DNA from: Amblyornis subalaris | Taxonomy: Eukaryota > Chordata > Aves > Passeriformes > Ptilonorhynchidae | Reading direction: 5' to 3' | Length of the DNA: 64,000 bases | Assembly: GCA_018881555.1 (NCBI GenBank) | Contig: JACAXG010000240.1 | Location: 237,901-301,900 of the forward strand | Part shown: positions 1 to 50,210 of the stretch, piece after piece | Numbering within the stretch: the first letter of the stretch is position 1 | Layout of the letters: each line of letters starts with the position of its first letter | Notes under the pieces: generated by a model | Databases searched by the model: none | Seen by the model: the letters and a program-made list of their open reading frames with translations, nothing else | What the model was told of the DNA's origin: nothing | Program-made: the position numbers and the translations under genes

Positions 1-464
1 TCGGGCTGTGCAGCCACTTAGCCACGACCGAAGGTGCTCAGGTGATGGACAAGAAGCAGAACAACAGCAGAGAAGAGTTTCATTTGCAGGCAGGCCTAAG
101 CCTTGATTTACTGCCAAGGCTCATTAAGCAAGTTTAACATCCCAGTGGAGGAAGCATCTTCGTTTACCTCACGTGTTCTTGTGGTGAACTCAGTTGTTTT
201 CCCTGGGAAATCCCTCTCCCGATTCCTCTGGCCGATGGAAGTGGCCGATAATCTCTTCCTCTGATCACCTGCGTGTCATGCAGGGAAAGTGATCAAGCCC
301 AGTTTAATCGCTCCCAAACTGAAGGCACTTGGAGCCATTTCCACCCATCCCGATGATCCAAGCAGGATAATGAGTCTGTTGAGGGGAAACAGGAAGCCCT
401 GCACACGGGGAGCAGGGTTTGCCCCCTGAGTGAACCAGGGGGCTACTAGTGGGCTAGGAAAACG

Positions 465-505
465 GAATTCTAGGTCAAAAACTGAATTCTAGGAGGTCAA
501 AAACT
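465..505. repeat. Short tandem duplication
   Basis: GAATTCTAGGTCAAAAACT (465-483) is repeated at once as a copy with a three-base GAG insertion (484-505). Confidence 0.9.
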
Positions 506-600
506 GGATTTTGCGGTCCTGAAAGCTCCACTACCAAGATTAGTGCATGATCTGCCTGCAACTGGTGCTCTAACACAGGTATGGTAAAATAGGATTGTTA

Positions 601-735
601 TAGAATCACAGAAGGGTTTGGGTTGGAAGGGACCTAAAAATGATCTCATTGCAACCACCCTGACACCTTCCACTAGACCAGGTTGCTCAGAGCCCCGTCC
701 AGCCTGGCCTTGAACGCTTCCAGGGATGGGGAATT
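601..735 (-). mobile_element. CR1 LINE 3' fragment
   Basis: The tail-complement AGAATCACAGAAGGGTTTGG and the following GTTGGAAGGGACCT, plus AGCCTGGCCTTGAACGCTTC, are the antisense of a CR1 3' end. The element is diverged and truncated. Confidence 0.9.
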
Positions 736-3700
736 TTGGATTCAGTCCTCCCTTGGATCACACCAGCAATCTCTGTGGGTTTAGGGGATGTAAAAACAGG
801 CTAAGCCCAGCACAGAGCAGAGCACCAACCATCTGCTACTTCGCTCCCAAAAAAAAGCAGGAAAACTATAAACAGCTCCCTGTGCCCTACTAAAACTGAG
901 CTNGGGGCATGCTCCTGGTTTTAGCCAAGTTCAGGGTCTGCTGAGGTCAACCCTGGGCTCTGCATCCAGGTCCCTCTGCTGTTCAGGAGCCCCTGGGTTA
1001 AGTTTTCAGCCTCTAAAGTAGAAACACATGCCAGAGGCAAGAAGGCTTTGTTGGCTGCTGGGAGCAGCCAGGAGCCACCCAGCAAGAGGGAGAGGGTTTT
1101 AAGGAATGTGATGCTGATTAGAACTGCTACCAACAAGGATAAACGCAACCCGGGAAGAAAAAGCTACCAGAAATCGTTCTGAGCAACACTGGATATGGAG
1201 GAAGATNCTGGAAAAATGGATTTAACCTTCCTGTCCTGCTCCCACCTTTCAGCTGCTTTGCTGCCTTTCCTGAGCATCTGCTTTTTCTTTGCATAAAAAA
1301 AAATGGAAGCCAAAAGTCTGGAGAGATTGCTTTATGTTTTCCCTGCAGCGTGGAAAGAAAAACTCTCCATCTGATTTTCACCAATTTTGGGGCCTGTTTT
1401 TTCTCCCTTTTTAGCCAGCAGAATGTGTGCCACAACCTTAACAGAGAAAGTTCAGTGCAATCCTGATCTTCCCTGAATGTCAGACAAGTGAAACACTTTT
1501 TGTTCCACTGAGTCAGCTGCATATTAAAAATCCCTAAGGCCACTGGGTTCGTTCCACACTGGTCTNCTGGGCAACATAGGAAAGGAAATCCTGGTCCCAT
1601 TGGAGCTGATGGGAGTTTTGTCCTTGACTCCGGGGGAGACAGGAGTTCACCTCTTGTCTGTAGTAGCTCCTGGGCAGGGGTTGGTTACTCCCAAGTTTAA
1701 ACTCCGTGAANAATCGAGACCGAACTGTATTTAAAAAGCGAGCATTTTATAAGACTTCGGTAAAGACACTTTGGGGAAAATAAAATACAAATTAATCACT
1801 TCACGAACCATTGCTGCATTATTATACATTCTATATTTCTTGATCCTTTGACAACTCTGACCTTACTTGCCTTTGGAATGCAGCTGGCCTTCTGCACAAA
1901 CTGCTTCCGTGACATTTCACAAATACCTTTCCCAACGATGTGCCAAAGACATCCCAATGCGGAGTACTTGGTGCTTTAGTCAGAAAAATAAGTGCTGTCC
2001 CTTCACTGAAAAGAAACTTTCCTCTACTTTACCTACTCTTCAANAGAAATTTAAGATTCCAGGACATCAGAGTAATCTCCCTGCATCTGTTCCAGATTTC
2101 TATCCCTAATGGTTTTTTATGTTTTGCTCCGAGGATAATCATCAGATGTGACAATTTTTAGCTCTGCCCTTATCCTGCTGCCAACGAAATTACGATCTTT
2201 TCCTCTAGTTCATTAAGTCTCATCACCACGAAAATAAGCCGAGAGAGTTGCCATTTAGCAGGCACTTCCCCCTCTCCCAGCTCCCCCTCTCATTTCCAAT
2301 CTTAAATAACATTAAAAAAAAAAAAAACAGTGTCAGAGAAGGACTCAAAGCCTTAAAATATTCTGATTATTTCAAGTTAACCATGCAGGAGCCCAAAACA
2401 TCATCTTTCTGTAGAGTTAATATTCCAAGAGAGAAACTTTTCCCTCCAGGAACACTGGGCTGTGCCCCTATGAAGCGTTTGTGTTCAAACTGCTCTCACC
2501 TGCCACAGCTGGAGATGCAGCATTCCCAAACTCNCTCTATCCCTGCTTTTCTTTTAGGCCCACAACTCTAAAAGGCAAGAAGTCCANGTCAGGTCTTCTT
2601 TCAAGGGACAAGGGAAGGGCTTATTCCTGGAGAAGAACATTTGCCTTGAGTATCAGCTTACCTGAGCCAACACCAAACTTCCCGTGGCTGAGGACAGCAG
2701 AGCATCAGGGGGTCCTGCTGGCAGCTGGAAGTTTTCTTATATTTGGCTCACATAAACCAGCATCAGACATTTTCATTCATAGGGGATTTGCACTGCAAGA
2801 GTTTGGAAATGTGGTTGAACTGATGTAGGAACAGAAAAGTCAACTCAGCTTTTATGCNGTATCAGTTTAAAGGAAAATGTCTTTTCGGCCTCTGAGGAAA
2901 ATGCTACTGGAGAAGAGTCATCACTGGCACAACGGGAATCCTAGGAAAGACCACGAAAAAATACAGAGAGGCTAAAATTCTGTTCCTGCTGAAACACAGT
3001 CTCTTCCTCAGTATTAAGAGTTTGCTAGCTGCTTTCAGCATCATTTCAAAACNAGGCAGCCTAGCAAAGAAAATTCCACGATTTTGGAAGACATCTGCTT
3101 CTCTTTCCACTATGAAGTTTTCTTTAGGGGAAAAAAACCCAACTATACTAAAACGTGGGTGAACTGCCTACTATCTCAAACTAACCTTNGCTTGCCATTC
3201 CCTTTCTTTCCTCCTGTTTTGTCAAGATTGTTCAGGAATCTTCTTGTAGCTGGAGGGGAAATGGTTCTGTCCAAAAGAGCAGAAGCCGCTCGAGGTTAGA
3301 TACACAGCCCTCTGCAATCCTGGAGCTGCTTGGAGCAGAGCTGGACAAGCAAGACAGGATAAGGACACTTCAGTGCCATCCTAGCAGGTTCATGAGAACA
3401 GGAACTCTGCATAACCCCTTCCACTATCGTTCATCTGCACGAAAACATGAAAGCAAAAATCATTCCTCTCGGAGCCTGGAGACACTTAAAACAATCGCCN
3501 GGGTAGAACGCAAAGGCCCAGCTGCAAATTGAAACCTTTTGTCAATCACATGTGTGTTTACAGGTATCCTGCTGGATACAGCCACCCCCGAGATGCTGGG
3601 AATGGTTATGGTTACCCTTTGCAGGCGGAGCGGAGCAGAGGTGGAGGTGACGAGGTTGGATTTCTGGCTGGGTAGTAACACTGCAGTAAAGGATACACTC

Positions 3701-4691
3701 GGAGTAGCTCTGTTGGTTTTGGATACAACAGGCCTGCTGGGACACTGAAAACCTATTTTGAACTCCAGTCAATCTGTTAATCTATCCCAGGGAATGAAAT
3801 GCTTCNCTGCTTATCAGGGCAAGATGTGCCTGAGCGGTGCTCGGGGTTTGAATTACCATATTTAATTAAATGTAAGATACTGCGAGGCNTGGGGACAGTC
3901 ACTAATGAAACTGCACTGCCTGCAAAGCACAGCCCTGCTCNCTGTCCCCTTCCAGCATCCAGTGTTCAGTACATTAAAAGGTATACCTGAGAAAACAAAT
4001 ATTTTCACTGGCTTACAATTGGAAATGTTTTATTTTCTACTCTACCGTGGCACTGCCAGCATTAGTTGTCCATTGATTAACTTCAGTGGCCACAGATTTT
4101 CTGATTTAGACTCATCGGTCTGATCTTAAAATTCCTCTCAGGGACAAGAGAACACACACTGAAAAGTGCCTAGGAACAACAGAATGGTAGAAGCAGCAAA
4201 CTTTCACCCTCTGCCTTTTTCAGATAATAAAGTATAAATGGCCAGGAACTAAAGATATGGGAATTGATGGAGCTGTATCCAGTGATCAGCTGCTACTGGC
4301 TTGCAGGGATAAAGATGCTGAGCTATCCCTNTGTATCTGTCAGAGTTTGTCACCATATCCAATCTCTCTCACCCCCTAGAACAATTTTAACCACATATTG
4401 AAATTAGATACGCCTCAGGGCAGTCTCTCAAAATCCATCCCTATAAAAATCAACCTGCCTTAGAAACACCAGGACAAATTCATGATCTGAGTCCTGAATC
4501 CAGGGGGGACTTTATGTCATTAGAATATTGTGCTTCTGGATGGCTTCAGGAATTGGTCTCACTCCATAAAAGCCCCTCATGGTTTGGGACCATGAAAGGA
4601 GGAGAAATACACTCTGGTCCATGGCTCCTACACACAATTTGCACATGAAAACTCTCACCCAACTCTCCACATCCCTCCCTGTCTCTTCCAG

Positions 4692-41772
<37,081 letters not shown>

Positions 41773-42220
41773 CTTCCTCAAGAATTTTCCACCTGGCTCT
41801 ACCTCACTGAGAAGGCNTGGCAGATCAATGCTCCTCAAGTTATAGGTATTCCAGGAAAGAGAATTCCTTCCTGAATGAATTTTTAAAAGTTTTTAAAAAA
41901 AAAAAAAAAATGAGATATCAATGTGACTTGTAGCTCTCAGAGGATAAAGAGTTAACGACCACTGCCTTGCTCAAGCATTATTTATTCTAAGAGATTTGAG
42001 GGGGCAGAAGGGTTCATTGCTCAGGCCTGTACCACGCCATCAACTTTTAGGCCATCCTCATTTATTTCGGCAAGTGACTCTCCTTAAAAATTGATGTCAC
42101 TTTAATGCCTTTCATTACTTTAATATCCTATATGCTTTATAAAACTAACTGCTTTAGGTATCTGTGGGTCTCGAGCATTACAGTCCTCAATAAAATCATT
42201 ACAGCTGTAAAGACTGCTTT
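41773..42220 (+). other. IQCA1: IQCA1 3' UTR (end inferred)
   Basis: Following the stop is non-coding AT-rich sequence with a 16-base A run at 41895-41910. The first canonical poly(A) signal, AATAAA, is at 42189-42194, followed by a U-rich stretch. The 3' end is placed about 15-30 nt after that signal by convention and was not observed. Confidence 0.55.
42189..42194 (+). terminator. IQCA1: Candidate poly(A) signal of IQCA1
   Basis: A canonical AATAAA lies 417 bases after the IQCA1 stop, with a U-rich run 25-35 bases further on. No other AATAAA was noticed between the stop and here. Confidence 0.55.
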
Positions 42221-43749
42221 TTAATTGGGATGGATTGGGAGGCACTTTCTGCAATCTAGCCCAAGCTGAATATTTACACAGCTGCAGGAGGACCAGCACT
42301 GGCACCTTGCGAGGCCTTATCACGGATAAATTCATATATTTGGGTTTTAGTAAAAAACAACATCAAGCAAAACAAAAAGCAGCCAGGTGCTAATTGGGGT
42401 GCATGGCCTGAGCATCCATTTCACCACAGAAAATAATGCCTCATTACCTTGTTTGCATGAATAGCAATGTATTTGTTGCTTAATGCACCTTGTTTGCTCA
42501 CAAATCAGCAAATTGGCGGGGCAAAGTATTTATAAACATTGCCCAAAAGCTTTGGGATGTCCTGCATGACGCTGATGGTGCCAGCACCACCTTNATGTCA
42601 AGCACAGGATCACATTCACCAGGGCCTTTTCTATAAATAAGAGCCACAAATACCTATTTTTACCTCTGAACACAGAATTCCTGTGTGGACTTGACAACAG
42701 GTGACTGGAAATACCTGGAAACACAGGGCCCACCATCCCCAGGGAGTCGAGGGACTTCTCACGCTGAGAGGTACAAGTTGGGCAGCACTGCTGTAGGAAT
42801 TTGCTGAGAAGGGGACGGTATTGAGCCCTTACTGCTCCTAAGAGGAAACCAAACGGAAAAAGACGCTCCTGGAAACAGGAATGTCCAAGAAAAAAGGCCT
42901 GGAAATAACTAACTGCACAGAAAATGATGCAAGCAATCTTATCACTGAACACACTGGAGGGAACTGGATGGGTCTGGTTAACAAAGGGAATTTTCTCCCT
43001 GTGGGCTACTGTAGCACATGGGATACAGCCACCCCATTTTTGGGCTTTTTGTGGCCCTTTCTGGCTACATTTTGCTGTCTGGTACAGGGCTCCCCATGAT
43101 TTCACCCTTCCAACCTTGAGGCTGCACCTCCAGCGCTGCCGAGGANATCCAAGCCATAAGAGAGGAAATTCCTATCACATCTCCTCTGTGCCACCCCTCA
43201 GGACATTTATGGTGGACACCAGTCCTTCCCCCAGCTATCCCAGCAGTAATCCAGCTGTGGAATCTCCACCTGACCCACACAGGAGATCCCATGAGCTGCC
43301 AGTCCCTGGGTTCAATCCATTGCACCAGCGCAGCTACAGACTTTGGCTTTGCTTCCCTTATTCTTTGGAGCAGGCTGCCCAAATTTGGCAGCACATCCCA
43401 GTTTTTTTTTAAAACAAGGTGCTTTTANCTTCCTCAGGGAGAAAAGCCAGACTCTCCAGAGAGGTGATGGGGTTTGTGTTTTAAAAAAAACAACTCCTCA
43501 TCTCTGCTCTCATCTGCAAGGAAACTAATTTGGATAATTCTGTCCTCAATCTTGCCGACAGTGGAATACTCCTCTCCACAACAGGTTTGACAGCACAACG
43601 GGATGTGATGAAAGGACCACATTTAGGGAGGATGTAAGCAAGCCCATTAACTCATCATTCAGCAGGTTCAGGGCAATCTCAATAGCAAAGTAAAAGCAGC
43701 TGACTGGCAACATCCATCTCCGAGGCACAATTCCGACCCCTGTGCAGGG

Positions 43750-43856
43750 AGGATGGAACTTGGAGCAACCTGGGCTAGTGGAAGGTGTCCCTGCCCCTGG
43801 CAAGGGGTGGAATGGGATGAGTTTTAANGCCCCTTCCCACCCAAAGCATCCTATAA
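43750..43856 (+). mobile_element. CR1 LINE 3' fragment
   Basis: Sense CR1: GGAGCAACCTGGGCTAGTGG, AAGGTGTCCCTGCCCCTGGC, with the tail truncated at CATCCTATAAA. Confidence 0.93.
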
Positions 43857-44867
43857 AGCAGAAAACCTCTGCCCTGTGTGGCTGCCAAGCCCTGGCTCTC
43901 CTCAGGAGAGTCCCCTCGTGGGGATGGGGAGGGAAGGATGAGGAGCAATTTTAATGCTATTTATAATTATTATTACAGAAAGTGCAGCTACTTGAAAAAN
44001 GAAGCAGCTGCATCAGGCAGAGCCAACACACAATAATTCCAGAGTCAGTGGCTGGATTATTCAATTAAGTGGCCCTGGCTGGGTCTCCAACACCCATCCC
44101 ACCNGGAGGCTCTCACAGGAACACCTCTAGAGATGTTACTCCAACATCATCTCCACCCAGAGATCTTTCACCATGGAAAGAGATTTAAAAAAGGAGATTA
44201 TGGCCTTGCTAAGCCCAGCACAATTGCACTCTGCTTCCCAGCCGCAGCATTCCCNAACTCTGATGGAGGAAGAGGAAAATCCTATCGCTACACCCTGATC
44301 CCCACTCAGTTTCCAGCCAAAGGTGAGCTTTAGGGACAGCAAAGAGGGAGGCCAGGCTGCTTTGCCTCCTGGTGTGGAGGTGGGAGCCACCAATCCAGCA
44401 GCACCNGCAAAGTTGAGAGAAGAAGCTGTCATGCTCATTTATATATGGAAGTGATNTAGAGAATTATCAGCTAAATTATTTAAATGTCCCATTACTATGA
44501 AATTACTGGGCATTCATTGTAAGAACAGTCATAATACAGTAACTAATTTGGTATTAATGTGAATGTCAGCGTTTCATTGCAGTTATTTTGTACTTCATCA
44601 TAAGATAATTTACCAATAAATTAATTGGCTTAATTGCTTCCTCCCAACCCGGGAGAACTACATATGACATGACTTTATAAAAGTCTTCGTGCTCGTTCCC
44701 CATCTTCCTGTTTTCACCACACCAAGCAGGAACCCCTCTTTGGGACACCTGGAAGAGGGAGCAGAGGGTGACTCCACTCTCCCAGAAGAAANGAAGTCTT
44801 GGCATGACCCTGCCCTGAGGATTTGAATGTGCTTTAAATATAGCTCCCAATGCCACGCTTGGAGCAG

Positions 44868-45083
44868 GACAGAACAGGGGGAATGGCTTCCCACTGCCAG
44901 AGGGCTGGGTTAGATGGGATATTGGGAAGGAATTCTTCCCTGTGAGGGTGGAGAGGCCCTGGCAGAGGTTGCCCAGAGAAGCTGTGACTGCCACATCCCT
45001 GGAAGTGTTCCAGGCCAGGTTGGATGGGGCTTGGAGCAACCTGGGATAGCNGAAGGTGTCCCTGCCCATGGCAGGGGGTTGGG
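44868..45083 (+). mobile_element. CR1 LINE 3' fragment, tail missing
   Basis: Sense CR1: GATATTGGGAAGGAATTCTT, GCCCAGAGAAGCTGTGACTG and CCCTGCCCATGGCAGGGGGT. The final 40-60 bases of the usual 3' end are lacking. Confidence 0.95.
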
Positions 45084-47352
45084 AATAGAGCATGAGCTCT
45101 TCTGCCTCCTCACCTGCACCAATTCATAGATGGGATTATTGGGATCGCCCCTACCTGCTTAAATCCCAACTCCTCCAGCACGGGGATTTTTACCAGCAGC
45201 ATTAAAACCCTCTGGCAACCCCAGTGAGCCCCCCAGAGCTCCCACCCTCTTTTTCCTGAGAGCTTAGGAAAAGTTGACTGCTCTTTTTTTCTCCATGAGA
45301 TGGAGGAGGAAAAGCTCCACCGAGTAGGGAAAGGACAGCTCTTTCCTCCTGGATTTTTTTGCTTTAAATGTTTTTAAATAAGCAAGCAGAGCTCTTTTCA
45401 AAGTGCCGGGAACGGATTGCAGCGGGCTCAGTGCTCCTGCACCACCAGGGAGAGATCAAACCGACTGCAAAATGCTACATTTCCATTGCTGCTGCTTTCC
45501 CCTGCTCCCAGGCTGGCCCAGGGACCAGCTCCAGGCGGGAACGACCCGAGGGAATACATCACACCCTCAACTGGGATGATTCCCAACCGCGTGGCAGCCC
45601 ATTATTGAAGTTACCATCGGGATTCAAAAACAAGCCGGCATTTCCCAGCAAAACCCCCCAAATCCGGTAACACAAAGTGAACCTGACTGTTCCATTAACT
45701 CCCATCCTGCATCAGCAATTTTCTAAAGTGCGGAAACATTATAATTGACTTTTCTGCTAGTAGCAAAATGTCATTTTTCCTTAATACTCCCCAAGTCAGT
45801 AACGCATTTCAAAAGCCTCCGATGCCACCACCACAACAGGACTTACAAATTAGCACATTTTTTAGCTTTTCATTAAACACAATACCAAAAAAAAAAAGAA
45901 AAAAAAAAGGNAAAAGTCTTCCCGTATTAGGGTTTCTCTCCTCATTATTGAAAGTACTGCGACTTTGGAACTTCTCGCAGCAAATTATAATGCACTCAGC
46001 CTGGGGCCATTGTAAATCGGGGCTTCAAAAAAGGTGTCATGTAGTCGGGCCCTCTTCAAGCACTGAAAATATTGGAGTCTATTTGAAAACGCCTTCTGTA
46101 GTCTCTCACTAGCCTTGCAAATCATCGCAGCACTGCGTAGAGCTGCCTTTTATTATTTTTTTTTTTTTGCCTCGTGGCATCAAGCCATTTCTATTCCGAC
46201 CAGAAAAAGAGGATTATTCCTTGCTGGGATTTCAAAAAAAAAAAAAAAAAAATACCCTACACCTAAGATAACAAGCTGCACAAAATCCCCAAATCATTTG
46301 GGGCTCTCGTTAGGGTTTGAGCAGTATCTGGGGGGCCGTTCCCCACAAGGAGAGGGGGTTCCTCCATCCCTCCTGGGATGCCCCCAGCGTTTCAGGGATC
46401 ACCACTACAACCTGGCACGACGCCCACGGGGCTCTGGCTCATTCCCAAGCTCCGTGACAAAAGGACACCGTGGAAGTGGAGCTGTTTCCTTTGCTGAGCA
46501 AAGCCGCACCAANCCCTTTTTGGCTGCCACTGCCTCCTCCGAGCACCGCCGGGAAAAACCACAGGGAATATGCCAGGATGGAGCAGGGAGAGGCTCACAT
46601 CCCACTCCAAATCCCATCCTAGGGCCGGGAAGTGCCAGGCTCTGCTCCCACCTGCCCAGCAGCCTTAAAGCCAAAGGATGGAAATGCGAACTCTCCACAT
46701 CCTTTCCCGCTTTCCCAGCCCTCTGGAAAATGACTTCTCCCATCCCTAATCTCCTCTGCACATCTTCAAACAAACCCCACAGCTTCCTACGGGTCGGACT
46801 CGCCTCTCCTTACAAGTTTTGATGCTTTAAGTTGCTCCAAGNAGCAAAAAAATCATTATTAACAAGGCAACTAAATGCACTCAGAAGCAAAGAGGGAGAG
46901 AAACCCAAAGTAAGGCTCCTCCCTTCCCAGAAGGGCAGCTCCAAACCATCATTTCCCTAACGCCCTTTTCCAGCTTCCTTGCTTTAGGATTTACCCTTCT
47001 TCAGTTTTCCCAACTGGGAAAAGGCAACCAGGATTAAGGCAAACACAGGAAGGGGGAAAGCACAGGCAAGGGCAGCACCAGANCACAAAACAAACAGCAG
47101 CAACCAAGGAACAGGACCAAGGAGAGCCTNGAAAAGGGAACCAGGTCCCAGCAACCTGGAAAAAAAAAAAACCTCAAGGAACTCACCTTCTTGTCCATGA
47201 AGGGCCTCAGCTTCTACATGGATATAGTTGGTTAGCAGGGAGAAAAAAGAACTTCCAGAGCTGCTTTGGCCACCAGACGCCACCCAAATCCCTCAGCCAA
47301 CTGAAAAAAAACCCGAGGAATTCTGGATCCGAGGCTTTTATCTGCTCACCGG

Positions 47353-47400
47353 CAAATTGGGAATTCAAATCACCTGCAAATGGGAAACTCAAATCACCTG
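47353..47400. repeat. 24-bp tandem duplication
   Basis: Two adjacent 24-base units, both starting CAAAT and ending CTCAAATCACCTG or TTCAAATCACCTG, differ at a few positions. Confidence 0.85.
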
Positions 47401-49744
47401 CTGGCCCTCCCGGCAGGAGAAACTCCTCGGCCGCTGATGTGGCAAGGACGGGCATTCCCATCCCACGCACATCGTTATCGGTCCCAAATCCTGGGATTCT
47501 GGATTCCTAACAAGGAAAAACCGTGCCTGCCCACTAACGGANTGGGACTTTGGCTTTCTAATAACTTAAGATCAAACTTAAGGAAGTAAAAAAAAGATGG
47601 AGGGGAAAGAGAACGGGCTGAAACAAAAGGGAAAAAACACCAAGAAAGACTATTTGGAGAACAAGGAAAATCATCAGGCAGTAAGACTGGATAGGACATG
47701 GGAGGATAAACCCTACTGAAAGAGGGGAGATTAAGGCCTGGNTACAACTGTCCTCTCTTTAGGAATAATTGGAGCAGTGAATAGACTGGGAGATTAGCAG
47801 GAGGAGATGGGAATCATGGAAACGAGCCATTAGCAGCACTCGGCGCCAAGTNTGGGAAGTTACACCCATAATTACCCTAATTACTGCTGCTCCATCCCAA
47901 ATGCCACCCACCACTCANCTCCCAAAACGCCTCTCAGGGAGGGATGGGCGTGATGGGCAGGCAGAGACGCTAAAATGCATCAGGCCTGCTTGGAATTTGG
48001 GGTTTTGGCGTCGTTTCCAAGGCCAATGGAAGCCTGCGCTGCTGTGGTGACCCCCACACCACCCCACCNTGGGGAGCAGCCCCTCCTCTCCCATCAGGAT
48101 GCCTTGGAGGGTCCCACGTGTGGACACACATGATCCCAATCCTTACGNGGTCTTTTCTGGCTCACCCAGACCCCTAAAGCAGAGTCCTGCCCTGAGCCAC
48201 CATTCCATTTTAGTCTTACAAACCCATCCTTGCTCCATCACCGCCATAAAGCTCCAAATTCTGGGATGTCCCTGACGCTGCTGGTGGGTGGAGTGGGGTG
48301 TCACCAGCAGGGTGGGGACATCCCAAAGCCCTGGACCACTCACTCCTCCGCAGCCAGAGTAGGGCTCAGCCCGGGGCGGGCAGGGGGTGGCAGCGGGGAC
48401 AATGAGCTGACAGGTCCCTGCCGTGAGCGATGATCCCAGAACCGGCTGCTCTTCCCACCACGGCAACAACCTGTAATTTCCANCCCTTACCCCACCGGTG
48501 ATGGGAAGACGGGGCAGGAATAGGGGCAGAGCCGAGCAGGCAAACCAGGTGGTTCCCTCCTGAGGTGCAGCTGCTCCGAGGAGAGGTCGGGGCCCTAATG
48601 AACAGGGCCAAGTCCTCGCTAATTAACGCTGACAAGCCGAGTTCTGATGTGTCCAGTGGTGAGGAATAAATCAATCCCCCAGAAAGGGATGTGGGCAACA
48701 GGGGATGGTTTGAGTTCGTTCTTCGGCATCCCGAAGGGCAGGCAATTATCTCCGTAACTTTCCAGTTTAGGGTGTGCTTGGGAAACACATCCTCCAATCC
48801 ATAAATAACTTCCACAAATACCTTGCACTTTCAGGTGTCAAAAAGTAATTGTGCTCAGGATGACACGAAACCGAGTCAAGGGCTTGTTGGAGCTCGTGGT
48901 GCCATCCAGCTCCTCTGTTTCTACCTCCCACAGCAATGACAGGGGTGGAATTCCAGCCAGGGAATGGGGTGAATGTCCTTCAGTTTCCATGAGTGATGGG
49001 AAAAGGACTGGGGTCTGAGCCCTGGCGTGCCCAGTGCTGGGTCCTCACCCTGTAATCATCTGTAAGACCCTTTTTAGGTGGCACTCTCTNAGGGGTGGTG
49101 GTGACACGTGGCACATCACACCCTTGGGGTCTCCCATCCCAGGAGAGAATCCTGCATTATGGACCCTACAAGGAGCCTCTGATCCTGAGACTGTATGGGA
49201 GACACGTGACGGAGGATCAGCCTGAGCTGGTTTTCCAGCCTGGCACACAGGGTGACATTCCACGAGCACATAACTCAGGGGTTAAATAACTGGGAGGGCT
49301 CCCCTTNACCTTTCAAAGAGGATGTGCCCCAGGACTGAATTCCCAGGGGATAATTACCACAGCTGCAGCTCTTCAGCAGGGAGGTGGGGAGAAGGGAAGC
49401 CTTGTATTTTAACTTGAGCTAAGAGCTATTTTTTTTATTCCTGTAATTGATGGGGAAAGNGGGGAAAAAAAAGGAAAATAGTGCAGTTATAACTAGAAAG
49501 AGTTTGGGTTTTTTAATAATTGAATTATTTACACCTGACAAAGAANGGCCACTATAAACCACTGCAGCACAGGACCTTACTATATTATATAGAGCTGTTA
49601 AAGGGAAATGCTTAAATATTATCNAATTTCCAATAAAAACTGGCCAAGATCAATGCAGCCTCGGGACGAATTTATATTTCACCGGGCAGCAGCTTTTAAA
49701 GGAGAGCTGAGCAGCAGCACCTGCCAAAGTATTTTTGGGGGGGT

Positions 49745-50210
49745 GTGCAAGGCGTGACCCCCCCTCCCCTNGGCACAGGGACGGGCCCAGGGCCCCATGT
49801 GCTGGCAGGGGCTCATCCCGCTGTGCGACCCCGCCGCAGGGCTGGGCAGGGCTGTCACATGCCGAGCTGCGGATATAACCCTGGGGACAGCCCGGCTCTC
49901 TGCGAGGTGGCACCTGGCTCCGGGAGAGGGAATGGCCATCCAGGGGGGATGAGCGAGCGCCGCCCGGGAGAGCCGCCCTCGCCTCGCTCCCAGGTAGGTT
50001 TTAATAATAANAAGAAGAAGAATACTGCCGTTCCCTGCTGCCAGGGAGCAGCTGTAAATCACGGTGGCAATGCCAGCAGCTCTGCGCGCCTGCACGCGTG
50101 GAGGTTTTAAGGCAGCCTCGTGGTTTTTTGGAAGCAGCAGGGCACGGGGGGAGAGCTCCCCGGGGTGAGGACTGAGTTGTGGGGCAGCTGAACTTGAGGG
50201 ACGAGCTCAC
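49745..50210 (+). promoter_or_regulatory. CpG-rich patch with first-exon-like signals
   Basis: The stretch is much richer in G+C and CpG than its surroundings. It contains ATG at 49949 followed by 15 open codons (MSERRPGEPPSPRSQ) that run into a strong donor CAG|GTAGGT at 49994. A weak TATA-like GGATATAACC lies about 75 bases upstream of that ATG. It could be an upstream promoter or first exon of ASB18, or an unrelated GC-rich intergenic patch. I have no transcript evidence. Confidence 0.3.

Larger units (their letters stand above)
1..4691 (+). other. IQCA1: IQCA1 intron (3' part)
   Basis: This is non-coding, AT-rich sequence. It holds a CR1 fragment at 601-735, a short tandem duplication at 465-505 and a somewhat GC-rich patch at 3555-3680 that is open in two strands by chance. 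No exon matching the upstream IQCA1 protein was recognised. Confidence 0.7.

Noticed and set aside
42530..43105. 191-codon minus-strand open frame
   Set aside because: There is no domain and no splice signals matching a gene, and it overlaps an AT-rich candidate element. It is consistent with chance.
46115..46822. 235-codon plus-strand open frame in the intergenic region
   Set aside because: It contains homopolymer-coded Phe and Lys runs, low complexity, an N, and no recognisable domain. It is probably chance in a GC-rich patch.
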